NCBI GenBank assembly: GCA_011754535.1
Contig: JAAQVN010000001.1
Location: 2,542,001 to 2,606,000 of the forward strand
Direction of reading: 5' to 3'
DNA from: Enterobacter asburiae
GTDB taxonomy: Bacteria; Pseudomonadota; Gammaproteobacteria; Enterobacterales; Enterobacteriaceae
Length of the DNA stretch: 64,000 nt
The notes under the pieces were generated by a model, which was not told the DNA's origin, made no database searches, and worked only from the letters and a program-made list of their open reading frames with translations. Every line of letters begins with the position of its first letter. Positions within the stretch are counted from its first letter, which is position 1. Shown one piece after another: positions 36,726-46,061 of this stretch. Position numbers and translations under genes: made by a program.

Positions 36726-37766
36726 TTATTTATTGTCACCCGCGACGTGAATCACGACTTTGCCGAAGTTTTTTCCTTCCAGCAGGCCAATCAGCGCCTC
36801 AGGCGCGTTCTCCAGCCCGTCCGTCACCTGTTCGCGATAGTGAATTTTGCCCTCCTGCACCCAGCGCCCCATCGCTTCCTGAAACTCATGAATGCGGTGA
36901 CCGTAGTCCTGGGCGATGATAAAGCCCTGCATCCGAATGCGTTTCTTCAGAATGGTGCCCATCAGAAGCGGCAAACGGTCCGGCCCATCAGGCAGGCCCG
37001 TTGCATTGTAACCGCTCACCAGGCCACACACCGGCACGCGCGCGGAGGTATTCAGCAGCGGCAGCACGGCGTCAAACACTTTCCCACCGACGTTTTCAAA
37101 ATAGACATCAATGCCTTTCGGGCAGGCGCGTTTCAGCTGCTCAGCGAAATCCGCCGCGTGGTGATCCAGACACTCGTCAAACCCGAGAATCTCAACGGCG
37201 TGGCGGCACTTTTCTGCCCCACCGGCTACGCCAACCACCCGGCAGCCTTTAATTTTGCCAATCTGCCCAACGGTCGCGCCCACAGGGCCCGTCGCCGCGG
37301 CCACCACCAGCGTTTCGCCCGCTTTAGGCTGCCCGATATCCAGTAACCCCATATAGGCGGTAAAGCCCGGCATCCCAAGAATGCCCAGCGCCCAGGAAGG
37401 ATGTGAAGGATTGTCGCCCAGCTTCACCAGGCCGCTGCCGTCTGACAGTTCGTACTCCTGCCAGCCGCTGTAGCCCAGCACCCACTCCCCGGCTTTGAAG
37501 TTGGGATGATTTGACTGCTCAACGCGGCTAACCGTTCCCCCCACCATCACCGCACCAATCTCCACCGGCGGAGAATAGGATGGCGCATCGCTCATGCGCC
37601 CCCGCATGTAAGGATCCAGCGACAGCCAGACGGTGCGAAGCACCAGCTGCCCCGCCTGAGGTGCAGGAACAGGCTGCTCTTCCAGACGAAAATTCTCCAC
37701 CACCGGCGCACCCTGTGGACGAGAGGCCAGCACCCAGCGGCGATTTTGCGAAACAGATTGATTCAT
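36726..37766 (-). CDS. curA: NADPH-dependent curcumin/dihydrocurcumin reductase
   Basis: A 346-residue MDR-superfamily enzyme (E. coli CurA/YncB 345). The nucleotide-binding fold shows AAATGPVGATVGQIGKIKG (AxxGxxG) and GIDVYFENVGGKVFDAVLP; the N-terminus (RRWVLASRPQGAPV) and SLDPYMRGRMSD are typical. It reduces C=C bonds of curcumin and other 2-alkenals/alkenones, and lacks the zinc sites of alcohol dehydrogenases. Start ATG 37766 (MNQSVSQ) after AAGGAG. Backbone gene. Confidence 0.93.
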   Translation of the reverse strand: MNQSVSQNRRWVLASRPQGAPVVENFRLEEQPVPAPQAGQLVLRTVWLSLDPYMRGRMSDAPSYSPPVEIGAVMVGGTVSRVEQSNHPNFKAGEWVLGYSGWQEYELSDGSGLVKLGDNPSHPSWALGILGMPGFTAYMGLLDIGQPKAGETLVVAAATGPVGATVGQIGKIKGCRVVGVAGGAEKCRHAVEILGFDECLDHHAADFAEQLKRACPKGIDVYFENVGGKVFDAVLPLLNTSARVPVCGLVSGYNATGLPDGPDRLPLLMGTILKKRIRMQGFIIAQDYGHRIHEFQEAMGRWVQEGKIHYREQVTDGLENAPEALIGLLEGKNFGKVVIHVAGDNK

Positions 37767-37831
37767 CAGGAACTCCTTCTGGTACAAATGTCATTACAGC
37801 CTGGCTCACGATCGGCATTATCGCCTTAACA

Positions 37832-38407
37832 TTACGAGGCAGACTGGTTAAGCCGGACCACAAGATAGATACAGGTTTCATTGGTTTCGTTGATGAAACG
37901 GCAGTCGTTTGGCGGCCCCAGTTCCAGACAGTCTCCGGCCTTCATCTCGTGGCGGGTATCGCCCTCCTGAAATACCAGCTCGCCGGACTGCAGCCAGATA
38001 AGCTGACGTGCGAGCGCGTATGACGACGCCGGCATCGGGACATCGCTTCCCGCTGGCAGTTCAATCTGGACGAGGTCGATAGGCAGATCGGTACGCGGGG
38101 AAACGTGGCGACGAAGATAGTGCGTTTGGGGATCGCGCCAGACGGGCTGGTTTGCCAGTCGCAGGAGTTTTCCCTCCTGCATCTCGGCTCTGGCAATCAA
38201 CGTTGACATGCTGATCCCAAACGCGCCGGACAGGCGTGCCAGAAGGGTTGCCGTCGGGCTGCTGTCTCCACGCTCTATTTTGTGGATCATGGCGCGAGAA
38301 ACGCCTGCCCGCTCAGCCAGCTCGCTCAGAGACCATCCGCGAGACTCGCGTTCAAGGCGAATTCTGGCGCTAATGCGTTGATTCATTGTGTCTGTTATTG
38401 TGCTCAT
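37832..38407 (-). CDS. XRE-family regulator with cupin domain
   Basis: A 191-residue regulator: helix-turn-helix at residues about 12-66 (SLSELAERAGVSRAMIHKIE, RGDSSPTATLLARLSGAFG) and a C-terminal cupin (ELVFQEGDTRHEMKAGDCLE) at about 115-185. Such proteins sense a small molecule, often an amino acid or polyamine. Divergent from mnaT-ydcZ, with a repeated operator-like motif in between; it is thus the likely regulator of that pair. It is not part of the E. coli K-12 order between curA and mnaT as I recall it. Confidence 0.88.
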   Translation of the reverse strand: MSTITDTMNQRISARIRLERESRGWSLSELAERAGVSRAMIHKIERGDSSPTATLLARLSGAFGISMSTLIARAEMQEGKLLRLANQPVWRDPQTHYLRRHVSPRTDLPIDLVQIELPAGSDVPMPASSYALARQLIWLQSGELVFQEGDTRHEMKAGDCLELGPPNDCRFINETNETCIYLVVRLNQSAS

Positions 38408-38413
38408 GACGTC

Positions 38414-38533
38414 ATACTATAGTGTATGGACGGCATTTCAATGGGGTTCTAATAACAAAAAAACAGGCTTTATGACGTAGCGCTCTTAGGAAGCAGTTGT
38501 GTAATATCGTATCTATAACGTAATACTATAGTG
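38414..38533. promoter_or_regulatory. Two direct copies of ATACTATAGTG, candidate operator
   Basis: The 11-base word ATACTATAGTG occurs at 38414-38424, just before the regulator start, and again at 38523-38533, just before mnaT. Its core ACTATAGT is a perfect palindrome, and TATAGT resembles a -10 element. Two identical copies at the two ends of a 148-base divergent gap are what an autoregulated repressor would use. Confidence 0.6.
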
Positions 38534-38555
38534 AACAACACACAGAGGATTAATC

Positions 38556-39074
38556 ATGATCGTTCGTCATGCCTGCAAGGAAGATTGCGCCGCGATAGGA
38601 GAGATCTACAACCACGCGGTACTGCATACTGCCGCAATCTGGAACGATAAAACCGTCGATACCGATAACCGAATCGCGTGGTTTGAGGCCCGCACGCTCG
38701 CGGGTTACCCGGTTCTGGTCAGTGAAGAAGACGGTGTTATCACCGGCTACGCCTCTTTTGGCGACTGGCGCGCCTTCGACGGCTTCCGTCATACGGTTGA
38801 GCACTCGGTCTACGTCCACCCGGCCCATCAGGGCAAAGGGATTGGCCGCACGCTGATGAAGGCGCTGATTAACGAGGCTCGCATCATCGGCAAACACGTG
38901 ATGGTGGCCGGCATTGAGGCGCAAAATGAGGCCTCAATTCACCTCCACGAAACGCTCGGTTTTGTCACCACGGGGCAGATGCCTCAGGTGGGCACCAAGT
39001 TTGGCCGCTGGCTGGACTTAACCTTTATGCAGCTTCAGCTGGACGAACGCAGCGATCCGGACGCTATCCCATGA
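38556..39074 (+). CDS. mnaT: MnaT, L-amino acid N-acyltransferase
   Basis: A 172-residue GNAT (E. coli YncA/MnaT). Motifs: IGEIYNHAVLHTAAIWNDK, the acetyl-CoA loop VHPAHQGKGIGRTLMKALIN and IEAQNEASIHLHETLGFV. It acetylates methionine and toxic analogues such as methionine sulfone and sulfoximine. It begins with ATG after AGAGGA, overlaps ydcZ by 4 bases (ATGA) and is divergent from the XRE-cupin gene. Confidence 0.93.
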   Translation: MIVRHACKEDCAAIGEIYNHAVLHTAAIWNDKTVDTDNRIAWFEARTLAGYPVLVSEEDGVITGYASFGDWRAFDGFRHTVEHSVYVHPAHQGKGIGRTLMKALINEARIIGKHVMVAGIEAQNEASIHLHETLGFVTTGQMPQVGTKFGRWLDLTFMQLQLDERSDPDAIP

Positions 39075-39520
39075 ATCAGTCACTGACGCTGGCGTTTCTG
39101 GTGGCGGCGGGGATCGGTCTGGTGGTGCAAAACACCTTAATGGTGCGTATCACCCAGTCCTCCTCCACCATTCTTATCGCGATGCTGCTGAACTCCCTGG
39201 TCGGCATTGTGCTGTTTGTCAGTATTCTGCTGCTGAAGCAGGGCGTCGCCGGATTCAGCGAGCTGGCCGCAACGGTGCGCTGGTGGACGCTGATCCCGGG
39301 GCTGTTGGGGTCGTTTTTTGTATTTGCCAGCATTAGCGGCTACCAGAACGTGGGCGCGGCGACGACCATCGCCGTGCTTGTGGCAAGCCAGCTCATAGGC
39401 GGGCTGGTTCTGGACGTACTAAGGAGCCACGGCGTTCCGCTGCGCGCCCTGGTAGGCCCGGCGTGCGGCGCGGTGATGCTGGTCGTGGGGGCCTGGCTGG
39501 TGGCGCGACGCCAGTTTTGA
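39071..39520 (+). CDS. ydcZ: YdcZ, DMT-type (EamA half-size) membrane protein
   Basis: A 149-residue protein with five likely membrane segments, for example LTLAFLVAAGIGLVVQNTLM and STILIAMLLNSLVGIVLFVS, of the DUF606/YdcZ family: half-size relatives of drug/metabolite transporters that pair up. Co-translated with mnaT, so perhaps export of acetylated amino acids; that is inference. Substrate unknown. Confidence 0.88.
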   Translation: MNQSLTLAFLVAAGIGLVVQNTLMVRITQSSSTILIAMLLNSLVGIVLFVSILLLKQGVAGFSELAATVRWWTLIPGLLGSFFVFASISGYQNVGAATTIAVLVASQLIGGLVLDVLRSHGVPLRALVGPACGAVMLVVGAWLVARRQF

Positions 39521-39523
39521 TCG

Positions 39524-39757
39524 TTACAGTATGGTGCCGCCTTTGGTCAGCTGTTCTTCACGCGCGTCCATCTCCTCCTTATGCTGCTTGCCGTGGTGTG
39601 AAATCGCGGTACGCAGACGCTGCTGCTGGGTGTAGCGATCTTCACGGCTGAGATCGGCATCATCGCTCAGTTCAATCAGCAGTTCATTCATGTGGGTAAT
39701 CACGCTCTCTTCAATGGCGGCATCCACACGGGCGGTAACTTCATTTAAATGTGACAT
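39524..39757 (-). CDS. ydcY: YdcY, DUF2526 small protein
   Basis: A 77-residue acidic helical protein nearly the same as E. coli YdcY (SHLNEVTARVDAAIEESVI, RYTQQQRLRTAISHHGKQHK, ending LTKGGTIL). Function unknown. Start ATG 39757; a leading MT at 39763 is less likely. Its stop is 3 bases from the convergent ydcZ stop. Confidence 0.92.
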   Translation of the reverse strand: MSHLNEVTARVDAAIEESVITHMNELLIELSDDADLSREDRYTQQQRLRTAISHHGKQHKEEMDAREEQLTKGGTIL

Positions 39758-39775
39758 TGTCACTCCTTGTTAATT

Positions 39776-39846
39776 GCCGGGTGGCGGCTACGCCTTACCC
39801 GGCCTACAGGGGAACCGTAGGCCCGGTAAGCGCAGCGCCACCGGGC
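39776..39846. repeat. REP/BIME element
   Basis: Two inverted REP units: GCCGGGTGGCGGCTACGCC-TTACCCGGC and the opposite copy CCGGTAAGCGCAGCGCCACC-GGGC, separated by CTACAGGGGAACCGTAG, itself palindromic. This is the enterobacterial bacterial interspersed mosaic element; it follows the convergent side of the binding-protein gene at 39853 and can stabilise its mRNA 3' end. Confidence 0.9.
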
Positions 39847-39852
39847 AACAAA

Positions 39853-41451
39853 CTAGTTCAGCTTCGCTTTGGAGAAATCGCTGCCCATCAGGCTCACGCT
39901 GTATCCGGTCACGTTGCTGCGGGTCGCGTAAAACGTTTTGCCGTTTGCCAGCGCGATCCACGGCGCCTGCTGGTAGAAGATCTCCTGCGCCTGGCCGTAC
40001 AGTTTCGCACGCTCGGCCGGATCGCTGGTCAACTTCGCTTTTTGCACCAGAGCATCATAACCCTTATCGCACCAGCGCGCGGCGTTTGATCCGGTTTTAA
40101 TGCTGTTGCAGCCCAGCAGCACGTCGGCGAAGTTGTCCGGGTCGCCGTTATCGGACATCCAGCCAAACAGCGCGGAATCATGTTCGCCTTTACGCATTCC
40201 GGAGAGATATTCCCCCCACTCGTAAGAGACAATTTTGGCATTCACGCCGACTTTCGCCCAGTCGCTCTGGATCATCTCCGCGATACGACGCGAGTTAGGG
40301 TTATACGGACGCTGAACCGGCATTGACCACAGTGTGACTTCCGCCCCCTTCTCCAGACCCGCCTGCTTCAGCAGCGCTTTCGCTTTTTCAGGATCGTAGC
40401 CGTAGTCCTTCAGGTCTTTATTAAAGCCCAGCATATTTGGCGGGATCGGCGATTTTGCCACCGTGCCAGATCCCATAAAGACCGCATTAACGATGGCCTT
40501 CTTGTCGGTCGCGTAGTTCAGCGCCTGGCGCACCAGCACGTTATCGAACGGCTTTTTCTCGGTGTTAAACGCCAGATAGCCGACGTTCAGCGCATCGACC
40601 GAGTGCAGCGTCAGGTCTTTGTTCTTTTTAATCACGTCAAACTGGACCGGAGACGGCGCAGGAATAATCTGGCATTCGTTGGTCTGCAATTTCGCCAGGC
40701 GGGTTTCCACGTTTGGCGTGATGGAGAAGATAAGATGTTTGGTCGGCACCTCGCCATCCCAGTAGTTTGGGTTAGCGACGTAGCGGATCAGCGAGTCTAC
40801 CTTGTACTGCTGCAGCACATAAGGCCCGGTACCAATTGGCCAGGTGTCCACATTCTCCGGCGTGCCTTTTTTCAGCATCGCATCGGCGTATTCGGCGGAA
40901 AGAATCGAGGCGAAATCCATCCCCCAGTCGGCCAGAAACGCGGCGTTTGGTTCACTCAGGGTGAACTGGACGTGGTAATCATCAACCTTTTTAACGTCCT
41001 GAATCAGCTTATCGAGCCCAACGTCGTTAAAGTATTCGTAGTTGCCCTGCGAGACATTGTGGTACGGATGCTTAGGGTCTTTCTGACGCATCACCGAGAA
41101 AATAACGTCATCGGCGTTAAAGTCGCGGGTTGGTTTGAAGTATTTGTTGCTGTTGAACTTCACCCCTTTGCGCAGGGTAAACGTATAGGTCTTGCCGTCC
41201 GGTGAAATTGTCCAGGATTCCGCCAGAGACGGGACCGGGGTATTTTTCACCGGATCGAAATTGATCAGGCGGTTGTACAGCACCTGAGAGCTGGCGACAA
41301 AAGACGGGCCGGAGCTGGCGATTTGCGGGTTGAACGATTCGGGGGAGGCTTCCGAGCAGTAGATAAGGGTGTCGTTGTTTGCCGCCCATGCGGCACCGGC
41401 TGGTAAAAGAGCGCTCAGCGCAAGGGCGAGCAGTGTTTTCCCTGTAGACAT
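39853..41451 (-). CDS. Orphan DppA-like peptide/heme-type ABC binding protein
   Basis: A 532-residue family 5 binding protein with signal peptide (MSTGKTLLALALSALLPAGA, cleavage after AWA). DppA-like motifs: LIYCSEASPESFNPQIASSG, PNYWDGEVPTKHLIF and YNPNSRRIAEMIQSDWAKVG. Start ATG 41451. No permease or ATPase gene is near, so it probably works with the dpp or another opp-type permease, extending its ligand range; DppA is known to share in this way for heme and peptides. It is divergent from srfABC over 284 bases that show no other gene. Confidence 0.88.
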   Translation of the reverse strand: MSTGKTLLALALSALLPAGAAWAANNDTLIYCSEASPESFNPQIASSGPSFVASSQVLYNRLINFDPVKNTPVPSLAESWTISPDGKTYTFTLRKGVKFNSNKYFKPTRDFNADDVIFSVMRQKDPKHPYHNVSQGNYEYFNDVGLDKLIQDVKKVDDYHVQFTLSEPNAAFLADWGMDFASILSAEYADAMLKKGTPENVDTWPIGTGPYVLQQYKVDSLIRYVANPNYWDGEVPTKHLIFSITPNVETRLAKLQTNECQIIPAPSPVQFDVIKKNKDLTLHSVDALNVGYLAFNTEKKPFDNVLVRQALNYATDKKAIVNAVFMGSGTVAKSPIPPNMLGFNKDLKDYGYDPEKAKALLKQAGLEKGAEVTLWSMPVQRPYNPNSRRIAEMIQSDWAKVGVNAKIVSYEWGEYLSGMRKGEHDSALFGWMSDNGDPDNFADVLLGCNSIKTGSNAARWCDKGYDALVQKAKLTSDPAERAKLYGQAQEIFYQQAPWIALANGKTFYATRSNVTGYSVSLMGSDFSKAKLN

Positions 41452-41734
41452 GGTTATAACCCTGACAGTTTTATTATATAGGTCAGTAATAACAGCACAG
41501 CCGTTATGACCTGGCAAATAACGAAACACTATCAGGTTATTCTAAAGCCGCGTTTTTTGCCGATTTAACCGTCAGCGCCCAAAACCGTGATTTGCCTTAA
41601 GGGCCATTATTCGTCAAGCACAACCGTCATTTTCTATGCCGCAAGAAATCGGCGCTTTTAGCGTCTCTTCCTCCGTTTGGTTGCTTCCTCATTTCGTTAA
41701 AGTAACGGTGTGAAGAAGTATATGGGATCAAATC

Positions 41735-43075
41735 GTGGCAAAAACTCTTTTACGCAGCGGTAATCTGGATGATTTTCAGGCCGTTGGCGGCGGCGGACAG
41801 GCCGTTTTTGAATCAGCGTTACAAATCCGGGAAGCGCTCCGGTTGCGCAAACAGCAGGCCATAGTGGACTGTCTGGCTATTCCTCAGGTCAACGACAGCG
41901 GTGACCGCGTGGACTGGTACTCTCCTGTTGAAGGGAGCGTAACCAGCTGGAAATCGGCCGATGAAGATGACCGCTATCGCGCCCTGCGCTATCTGGAAAA
42001 TACGCTCGCCAGCGTGGAGTCGTTAAGTAAGAAATGCCTACAGTCGCCTAAAACCGCGCAGCAGCTTTTTGGTTCTCTGCTGTCGAAGGCGTTTCAGTTC
42101 CCGGGTGAAAACTTCCTCTTCCTGGTAGACGGAAAGCCGGTCATCAGCTTCTGGGGGTTTGTAAACCTGAACGAAAATGCGCGCAACGATGTCCTCGACT
42201 GCCTGCGCGAATCGCTGATCCCCGAGCCCGCGCCCGTTGTGATTGAAGATCCCGAGCCGGAGCCTGAGCCCCAGCCCGTTATCACCTTTGAAAAAGCAGA
42301 CGAGCCGCTGGTAGCCCCTGTCGCCGCCGTGCGCATTACGCCGGAAGAACTGTATGAGCCGGAGCCCGCGCCGGTTGTTGCGCAACCTGCCCAGGAGCCT
42401 GCGCCTGTTGCCGTCACGAAAAAGCGCCGCGTCCCCCTGTGGACGCTGCCGGTTGCCGCCGTGATCGTTGCCGCCATTGCCGCGCCGCTGCTGTGGCCAA
42501 AACAGGGCCCTTCGGCAGAGCCCGTCCCTGCACCGGCTCCAGAGCCCGTGGCTATTGCACCACAGCCGATTAAAGCGGTGGAGCCGCTGGCCATGAATTT
42601 ACCGCTGCATCAGGCTGAGGTCGTAGCAAGTAAAGAAAAAGAACCCGCTCCTGCACCTGAAGCCGCGCCGGTGGTGATTGTTCCAATCCCGAAAGATGCC
42701 ATGGTGATGGAAGCCAGTCAGGTGAAAGCCGGGTCAACGCGCTTCCTGAACGGTACCTGGCGCGCAGTTCTCGACGTGAAAGATCCGGTCACCGGCAAGC
42801 CGCCGTCCATGCGCTATCAAATCCAGAACAATAAAGGTTTCGCCCGCGTCGTGCACGGCGACAACGTTGTCTGCCGCGCGGAGATCTTCTCCGGGCTGCA
42901 CAGCAATGGAGAGCTGATGATTAAGAGTCGCGGCACCGCCCGCTGCACCGACGGTTCCCGCTACCCGATGCCGGAAGTCGCCTGTAAAGCCGGGGCCAGC
43001 GATATCGCAGAATGTCGCGCGCGTTATGATGCCAATACCGTCGTCCCACTGACGTTCAAGAAAGCAGGTGCCTGA
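41735..43075 (+). CDS. srfA: SrfA, membrane-anchored protein of the srfABC operon
   Basis: A 446-residue protein starting with GTG 41735. Residues 1-160 form a globular N-domain (FQFPGENFLFLVDGKPVISF), followed by Pro/Glu/Ala-rich linker 162-228, one membrane segment 234-254 (LWTLPVAAVIVAAIAAPLLW) after KKRR, a second Pro/Ala/Glu linker, and a C-terminal domain 325-446 with several Cys (VVCRAEIF, ARCTDGS, VACKAG, AECRAR) that may form disulfides. By the positive-inside rule the N-domain is cytoplasmic and the C-domain periplasmic. It matches the Salmonella srfA gene of the SsrB-regulated srfABC set by order and neighbours. Function unknown. Confidence 0.83.
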   Translation: MAKTLLRSGNLDDFQAVGGGGQAVFESALQIREALRLRKQQAIVDCLAIPQVNDSGDRVDWYSPVEGSVTSWKSADEDDRYRALRYLENTLASVESLSKKCLQSPKTAQQLFGSLLSKAFQFPGENFLFLVDGKPVISFWGFVNLNENARNDVLDCLRESLIPEPAPVVIEDPEPEPEPQPVITFEKADEPLVAPVAAVRITPEELYEPEPAPVVAQPAQEPAPVAVTKKRRVPLWTLPVAAVIVAAIAAPLLWPKQGPSAEPVPAPAPEPVAIAPQPIKAVEPLAMNLPLHQAEVVASKEKEPAPAPEAAPVVIVPIPKDAMVMEASQVKAGSTRFLNGTWRAVLDVKDPVTGKPPSMRYQIQNNKGFARVVHGDNVVCRAEIFSGLHSNGELMIKSRGTARCTDGSRYPMPEVACKAGASDIAECRARYDANTVVPLTFKKAGA

Positions 43076-43079
43076 TCCT

Positions 43080-46061
43080 ATGCTGGTAAATCTTTGCGAC
43101 TATAAACAAAGCGTCACGCTTATTGCCAACAGCGGCGTGCAGTTCCTGGATTTCGGTCTGACACCGCAGGACACCGCCAGCAACGGACGCTTCGTACGTA
43201 AAACCGCGAACGGCCCCCTTTTGCGACTCGATTTCGACCTGGTGAACGGGCGCTATACCCTGCCGGGGACGAACGGCGGGCAGCCTGAAGTGGTTAAACC
43301 GGAAACGACGATCCCGCTGCATCAGTCCCTTGCCGTGCTTGACGGCGTCTGGCTTCCCGTTCCCTTCCTGCGCTTTAACCCACCGCGGACCTTTGTGGAA
43401 GGACCGGATAACTGGGCGCGCGTTCAGGTGCGCAAGCTCGATAAGCCCGACACGGCAGGCAACACGCACCGCGTCACCCTCGCGCTCGACAGCCAGATCG
43501 CGGAACATGCCACCTCCGCCCTGTCGCCGGTTGAAAACGATATTCTGAACGGAACCCGCTTTGCGCTGGCCTGGCGGGATAATGAGGTTGAAAGCTTCCT
43601 CGACCAGACCTGGATTGACGGCTGGCTGCGCGAGGCGTTTACCCAGTATGCCGAGGGCGTTGAAAACCGCTCTGAACGAGACCTGCATCAGGCGATGCGC
43701 AGTTTTGAATATCAGGCCCACTGGCTCAACCTGCTGACCATGCTTGGCGAACAGCTCACCGTGCCGGAAGTGAAATTTGTCACCCATACGCTCAGCACGC
43801 CTGCCATTCCGGTCGACCTGATCCTCGACGTGGGCAACACCCATACCTGCGGCGTGATTATTGAAGACCACGGTGATGCAAACGATGGGCTTCGGCAGAC
43901 CGCCGAGCTGCAGGTTCGTTCGTTAAGCGAGCCGCAGTTCCTCAACGAGCCTCTGTTCACCAGCCGTCTTGAGTTCTCCGAAGCGCGCTTTGGTAAACAG
44001 CACTTCTCGGTGGAAAGCGGTCGCGAAGATGCGTTTGTCTGGCCGTCGATTGTTCGCGTGGGTGATGAAGCCCGCAAGCTGGCGATGCAGCGTCTGGGAA
44101 CCGAAGGTAATAGCGGCATCTCCAGCCCGCGTCGCTACCTGTGGGATGAAACACCGGTCGTGCAGGACTGGCGCTTTAGCCAGATGAACGGCAAAACCCA
44201 GCGTGAACCGCTCGCCACGGCGTTTCCGCTGATGAACCTGATGAACGATGACGGTGAGCCGCTGTTTACGCTACCGCAGGACGAACGGCTGCCGGTCTTT
44301 TCGCCGCAGTACAGCCGCAGCACGCTGATGACGCACATGCTGTGCGAGCTGCTGGCGCAGGCGCTGGGTCAGATCAACAGCGTTGCCACGCGCCTGCGGC
44401 TGGGCTTCCCGGCCTCGCCGCGCCAGCTGCGCACGCTGATCCTGACCCTGCCCTCGGCTATGCCGAAGCAGGAGCGCGAGATATTCCGTCGCCGCATGTT
44501 TGAAGCCATTGCCATCGTCTGGAAAGCGATGGGGTGGCACCCGCAGGATGAAGATTTTGCCACCCGCAAGCAGCAGGAAAAAAGCGTGGTGCCGGTCCCT
44601 GAGATCCAGATGGAGTGGGATGAAGCCAGTTGTGGTCAGCTGGTCTGGCTGTATAACGAAGCGATCTCCCGTTTTGGCGGCCAGACGGAAGCCTTTTTCG
44701 CCTCCCTCGCCCGCACGGATCGTGAACCCGAGCCGGGGGTGCAGCCGGACCGCGCATTACGCGTCGCCTCTATCGACATCGGCGGCGGCACCACGGATAT
44801 GGCGATCACCCACTACCAGCTTGATGACGGCTCCGGTAATAACGTCAAAATTACCCCGCAGCTGCTGTTCCGCGAAGGGTTTAAAGTGGCGGGCGACGAT
44901 ACCCTGCTGGACGTGATTCAGCGCTATGTCCTGCCCGCCCTGCAAACGCAGCTGCAGAAATCCGGCATTGCTGACGCCTCGCTGCTGATGGCGTCGCTGT
45001 TCGGCGACTCCGGACGTATTGATACCCAGGCGGTACTGCGCCAGCAAACGGCACTTCAGCTCTTTATGCCAATTGGCCACGCCATTCTATCTGCCTGGGA
45101 AGCCAGTGACGTTGACGATCCGCTGGCGGGCCTGCATGCCACCTTCGGCGATCTGCTGCCGCAGAAGCCGACCCGCAACGTGATGAATTATCTCCAGCAG
45201 GCGATCGATCATGCCCTGCCGGCGGGCTCAGAAGCCTTCGACCTGTTCGCCGTGCCGCTGCACGTGAATTTCCGCGAAATGCAGGATGCAATGCTGGCCG
45301 GTCAGTTTACGCTGACCTCGCCGCTCCACGCTGTGTGTGAAGCGATTTCCCATTACAGCTGCGATATTCTGCTGATCACCGGGCGTCCAGGCTGCCTGCC
45401 GGGCGTTCAGGCGCTGATTCGTCACCTGCAGCCGGTGCCGGTTAATCGCATCGTCTGGCTGGATAAATACCAGGTGCACGAGTGGTATCCGTTCAGCCAG
45501 CAGGGGCGCATAGGCAACCCGAAATCGACCGCCGCGGTGGGGGCCATGCTCTGCAGCCTGGCGCTCGATTTGCGTCTGCCGCGCTTCAACTTTAAAGCCG
45601 CGGACATTGGCGCGTATTCCACCGTGCGTTATCTCGGCGTGCTGGATAACACCGTCAATACCCTGCGCGAGGAAAACGTCTGGTATCAGGATATCGACCT
45701 GGATAAGCCGGGCGCGAAGCTCGACGCGCGTCTGCACTTCCCGCTGCGCGGCAACGTCACCCTCGGCTTCCGCCAGCTGGCAAACGCGCGCTGGCCCGCT
45801 ACGCCGCTTTATACGCTCAGCATCAACTCGGCTGAGCTGGCAAAAGCGATTGCCGGCGACGGCGTGTTGAACGTGCGGCTTAAGCTCTGCGGCGGCAGCA
45901 AGCAGGAGGGCCCGGAGGCCTTCGAGCTGAGCGATGCCTGGCTACAGGACGGCACGCCGGTAGCGCCTGACGCGTTAACCTTCAAACTGAATACTCTGGC
46001 CGATCGCCGACACAGCGGCAGCCACTATTGGATCGACAGCGGGAGCGTATACCTGAAATGA
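43080..46061 (+). CDS. srfB: SrfB, actin/Hsp70-fold ATPase-like protein
   Basis: A 993-residue protein 4 bases after srfA; start ATG 43080. Three motifs of the ASKHA (actin/Hsp70) ATPase fold stand in order: phosphate-1 VDLILDVGNTHTCGVIIED (about 245-263), phosphate-2 ASIDIGGGTTDMAITHYQ (D566, G568-570, T571), and an adenosine-type loop ILLITGRPGCLPGVQALIRH (about 761-780). The first 240 residues are an extra domain. It belongs to the SrfB virulence-factor family, whose biochemical role is not established. The motifs suggest ATP-driven conformational work. Its stop overlaps the srfC start (ATGA). Confidence 0.87.
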   Translation: MLVNLCDYKQSVTLIANSGVQFLDFGLTPQDTASNGRFVRKTANGPLLRLDFDLVNGRYTLPGTNGGQPEVVKPETTIPLHQSLAVLDGVWLPVPFLRFNPPRTFVEGPDNWARVQVRKLDKPDTAGNTHRVTLALDSQIAEHATSALSPVENDILNGTRFALAWRDNEVESFLDQTWIDGWLREAFTQYAEGVENRSERDLHQAMRSFEYQAHWLNLLTMLGEQLTVPEVKFVTHTLSTPAIPVDLILDVGNTHTCGVIIEDHGDANDGLRQTAELQVRSLSEPQFLNEPLFTSRLEFSEARFGKQHFSVESGREDAFVWPSIVRVGDEARKLAMQRLGTEGNSGISSPRRYLWDETPVVQDWRFSQMNGKTQREPLATAFPLMNLMNDDGEPLFTLPQDERLPVFSPQYSRSTLMTHMLCELLAQALGQINSVATRLRLGFPASPRQLRTLILTLPSAMPKQEREIFRRRMFEAIAIVWKAMGWHPQDEDFATRKQQEKSVVPVPEIQMEWDEASCGQLVWLYNEAISRFGGQTEAFFASLARTDREPEPGVQPDRALRVASIDIGGGTTDMAITHYQLDDGSGNNVKITPQLLFREGFKVAGDDTLLDVIQRYVLPALQTQLQKSGIADASLLMASLFGDSGRIDTQAVLRQQTALQLFMPIGHAILSAWEASDVDDPLAGLHATFGDLLPQKPTRNVMNYLQQAIDHALPAGSEAFDLFAVPLHVNFREMQDAMLAGQFTLTSPLHAVCEAISHYSCDILLITGRPGCLPGVQALIRHLQPVPVNRIVWLDKYQVHEWYPFSQQGRIGNPKSTAAVGAMLCSLALDLRLPRFNFKAADIGAYSTVRYLGVLDNTVNTLREENVWYQDIDLDKPGAKLDARLHFPLRGNVTLGFRQLANARWPATPLYTLSINSAELAKAIAGDGVLNVRLKLCGGSKQEGPEAFELSDAWLQDGTPVAPDALTFKLNTLADRRHSGSHYWIDSGSVYLK

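Noticed and set aside
39776..39846. CRISPR-like or attachment-site repeat
   Set aside because: The unit is a standard REP/BIME palindrome; there are no spacers, no integrase and no tRNA gene nearby.
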